Below the pieces are notes generated by a model, which worked only from the letters and a program-made list of their open reading frames with translations, was not told the origin of the DNA and did not search any database. DNA of 5,561 nucleotides from Gemmatimonadota bacterium (GTDB lineage Bacteria > Gemmatimonadota > Gemmatimonadetes > Gemmatimonadales > GWC2-71-9), in the NCBI GenBank assembly GCA_003220985.1, contig QHTY01000224.1, forward strand, positions 1 to 5,561. The letters are read 5' to 3'. Below, one piece after another: positions 5,251 through 5,561 of the stretch; position 1 is the stretch's first letter, and each line of letters opens with the position of its first letter. Made by a program: the position numbers and the translations under genes.

Positions 5251-5561
5251 CTATTTCTTGGGCTTGGGGCCTGGGGCCTTGGCCTTGGGCTTGGCCTTGG
5301 CCTTGGCCTTGGCCTTCGGCGTGGGAGTCGGGCTCTCGTCGTCGTCACCCTCCTCGACGTCGTCGTCCTCGTCTTCCTTCACGACGCGCGCCACGTCCAC
5401 CACCAGGTCGCCCGGCGTCAGGTTCATGACCTTCACACCCTGCGTGTTGCGGCCGGAAATCCGAATCCCCTCCACCGGCACGCGGATCATGATTCCCTTC
5501 TTGGTAATCATCATCAGCTCATCGTCGGGCAGGACCTCTTTCAGCGCGACGATGACGCCCG
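5251..5561 (-). CDS. gyrA: DNA gyrase subunit A, C-terminal end (5' part outside window)
   Basis: This is the last 102 residues of GyrA, the subunit of the type II topoisomerase that cuts and rejoins DNA and, through its C-terminal beta-pinwheel, wraps DNA so that gyrase introduces negative supercoils. The frame is open to the right edge and begins in the window with GVIVALKEVLPDDELMMITK. The family-typical segment ISGRNTQGVKVMNL followed by GDLVVDVARV is the end of the pinwheel; the GyrA-box would lie further upstream, outside the window. After the pinwheel comes an acidic block (visible residues 62-75, 12 of 14 acidic), a short Ser/Thr/Pro linker, and a basic tail (residues 82-102, 10 of 21 Lys) made of Lys-Ala and Lys-Pro pairs, ending at a TAG stop. 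Acidic GyrA tails are known, for example in E. coli; the added histone-H1-like Lys-Ala tail is unusual. ParC is less likely because GRNTQGV is GyrA-like. The next gene starts one base after the stop. Confidence 0.93.
   Translation of the reverse strand, partial: GVIVALKEVLPDDELMMITKKGIMIRVPVEGIRISGRNTQGVKVMNLTPGDLVVDVARVVKEDEDDDVEEGDDDESPTPTPKAKAKAKAKPKAKAPGPKPKK
5275..5316. repeat. Hexanucleotide tandem repeat (GGCCTT)7 in gyrA
   Basis: Seven head-to-tail copies of GGCCTT on the plus strand (AAGGCC on the coding strand), six exact and one variant (GGGCTT at 5287-5292); the last four, 5293-5316, are perfect. Each unit encodes Lys-Ala, or Lys-Pro in the variant. Because the unit is 6 bases, gain or loss of copies changes tail length without shifting frame. 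Confidence 0.9.

Noticed and set aside
5250..5348. A longer dehydratase starting inside gyrA
   Set aside because: The extension is a Pro/Arg-rich out-of-frame reading of the gyrA Lys-Ala repeat; the family N-terminus matches the GTG at 5249.
5335..5376. Triplet-like GTC/CTC repetition as an independent repeat
   Set aside because: It is explained by Asp/Glu codons of the acidic GyrA block and has no regular unit.

Overview
The window is a dense, GC-rich stretch in which every gene lies on the minus strand, so transcription runs from position 5561 towards position 1. It holds six protein genes, two of them cut by the window edges, and no intergenic space longer than one base. I found no RNA gene, mobile element, CRISPR array, intrinsic terminator or promoter. 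The gene set suggests a soil-type bacterium of the Acidobacteriota (possibly Vicinamibacteria-like): high GC, a Ser/Thr kinase with an N-terminal CPxC/CPxD zinc-ribbon-like module, a secreted-type prolidase-like amidohydrolase, and an E1-alpha that looks acidobacterial from memory. The phylum is an inference, not something the sequence proves.

In transcription order: (1) the 3' end of gyrA (5251-5561), with the last part of the DNA-binding pinwheel, an acidic block and a Lys-Ala repeat tail; (2) a short PLP-dependent threonine/serine dehydratase without an ACT domain (4314-5249, GTG start one base after the gyrA stop); (3) a response regulator with REC, GAF and GGDEF domains, predicted to be a c-di-GMP synthase (2878-4314); (4) a soluble Hanks-type Ser/Thr kinase (1793-2881); (5) a metal-dependent amidohydrolase of the prolidase/imidazolonepropionase-like group (441-1796); (6) the N-terminal 148 residues of a thiamine-diphosphate 2-oxoacid dehydrogenase E1-alpha subunit (1-444), whose reading frame runs off the left edge.

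The five junctions are a 1-base gap, TGATG, ATGA, GTGATG and GTGA. This strongly suggests one polycistronic message with translational coupling. It combines DNA topology (gyrA), amino-acid catabolism (dehydratase, amidohydrolase, E1-alpha) and signalling (diguanylate cyclase plus Ser/Thr kinase). The dehydratase and E1-alpha could form a route from threonine through 2-oxobutyrate to an acyl-CoA. The two signalling genes overlap by four bases and may form one module.

No wholly new system is evident. The points most worth a second look are the GyrA tail and its in-frame hexanucleotide repeat, the G9 tract at the end of the kinase whose slippage would fuse it in frame to the amidohydrolase, the matching C9 tract that could pair with it, and departures from family consensus in the E1-alpha and dehydratase active-site motifs.
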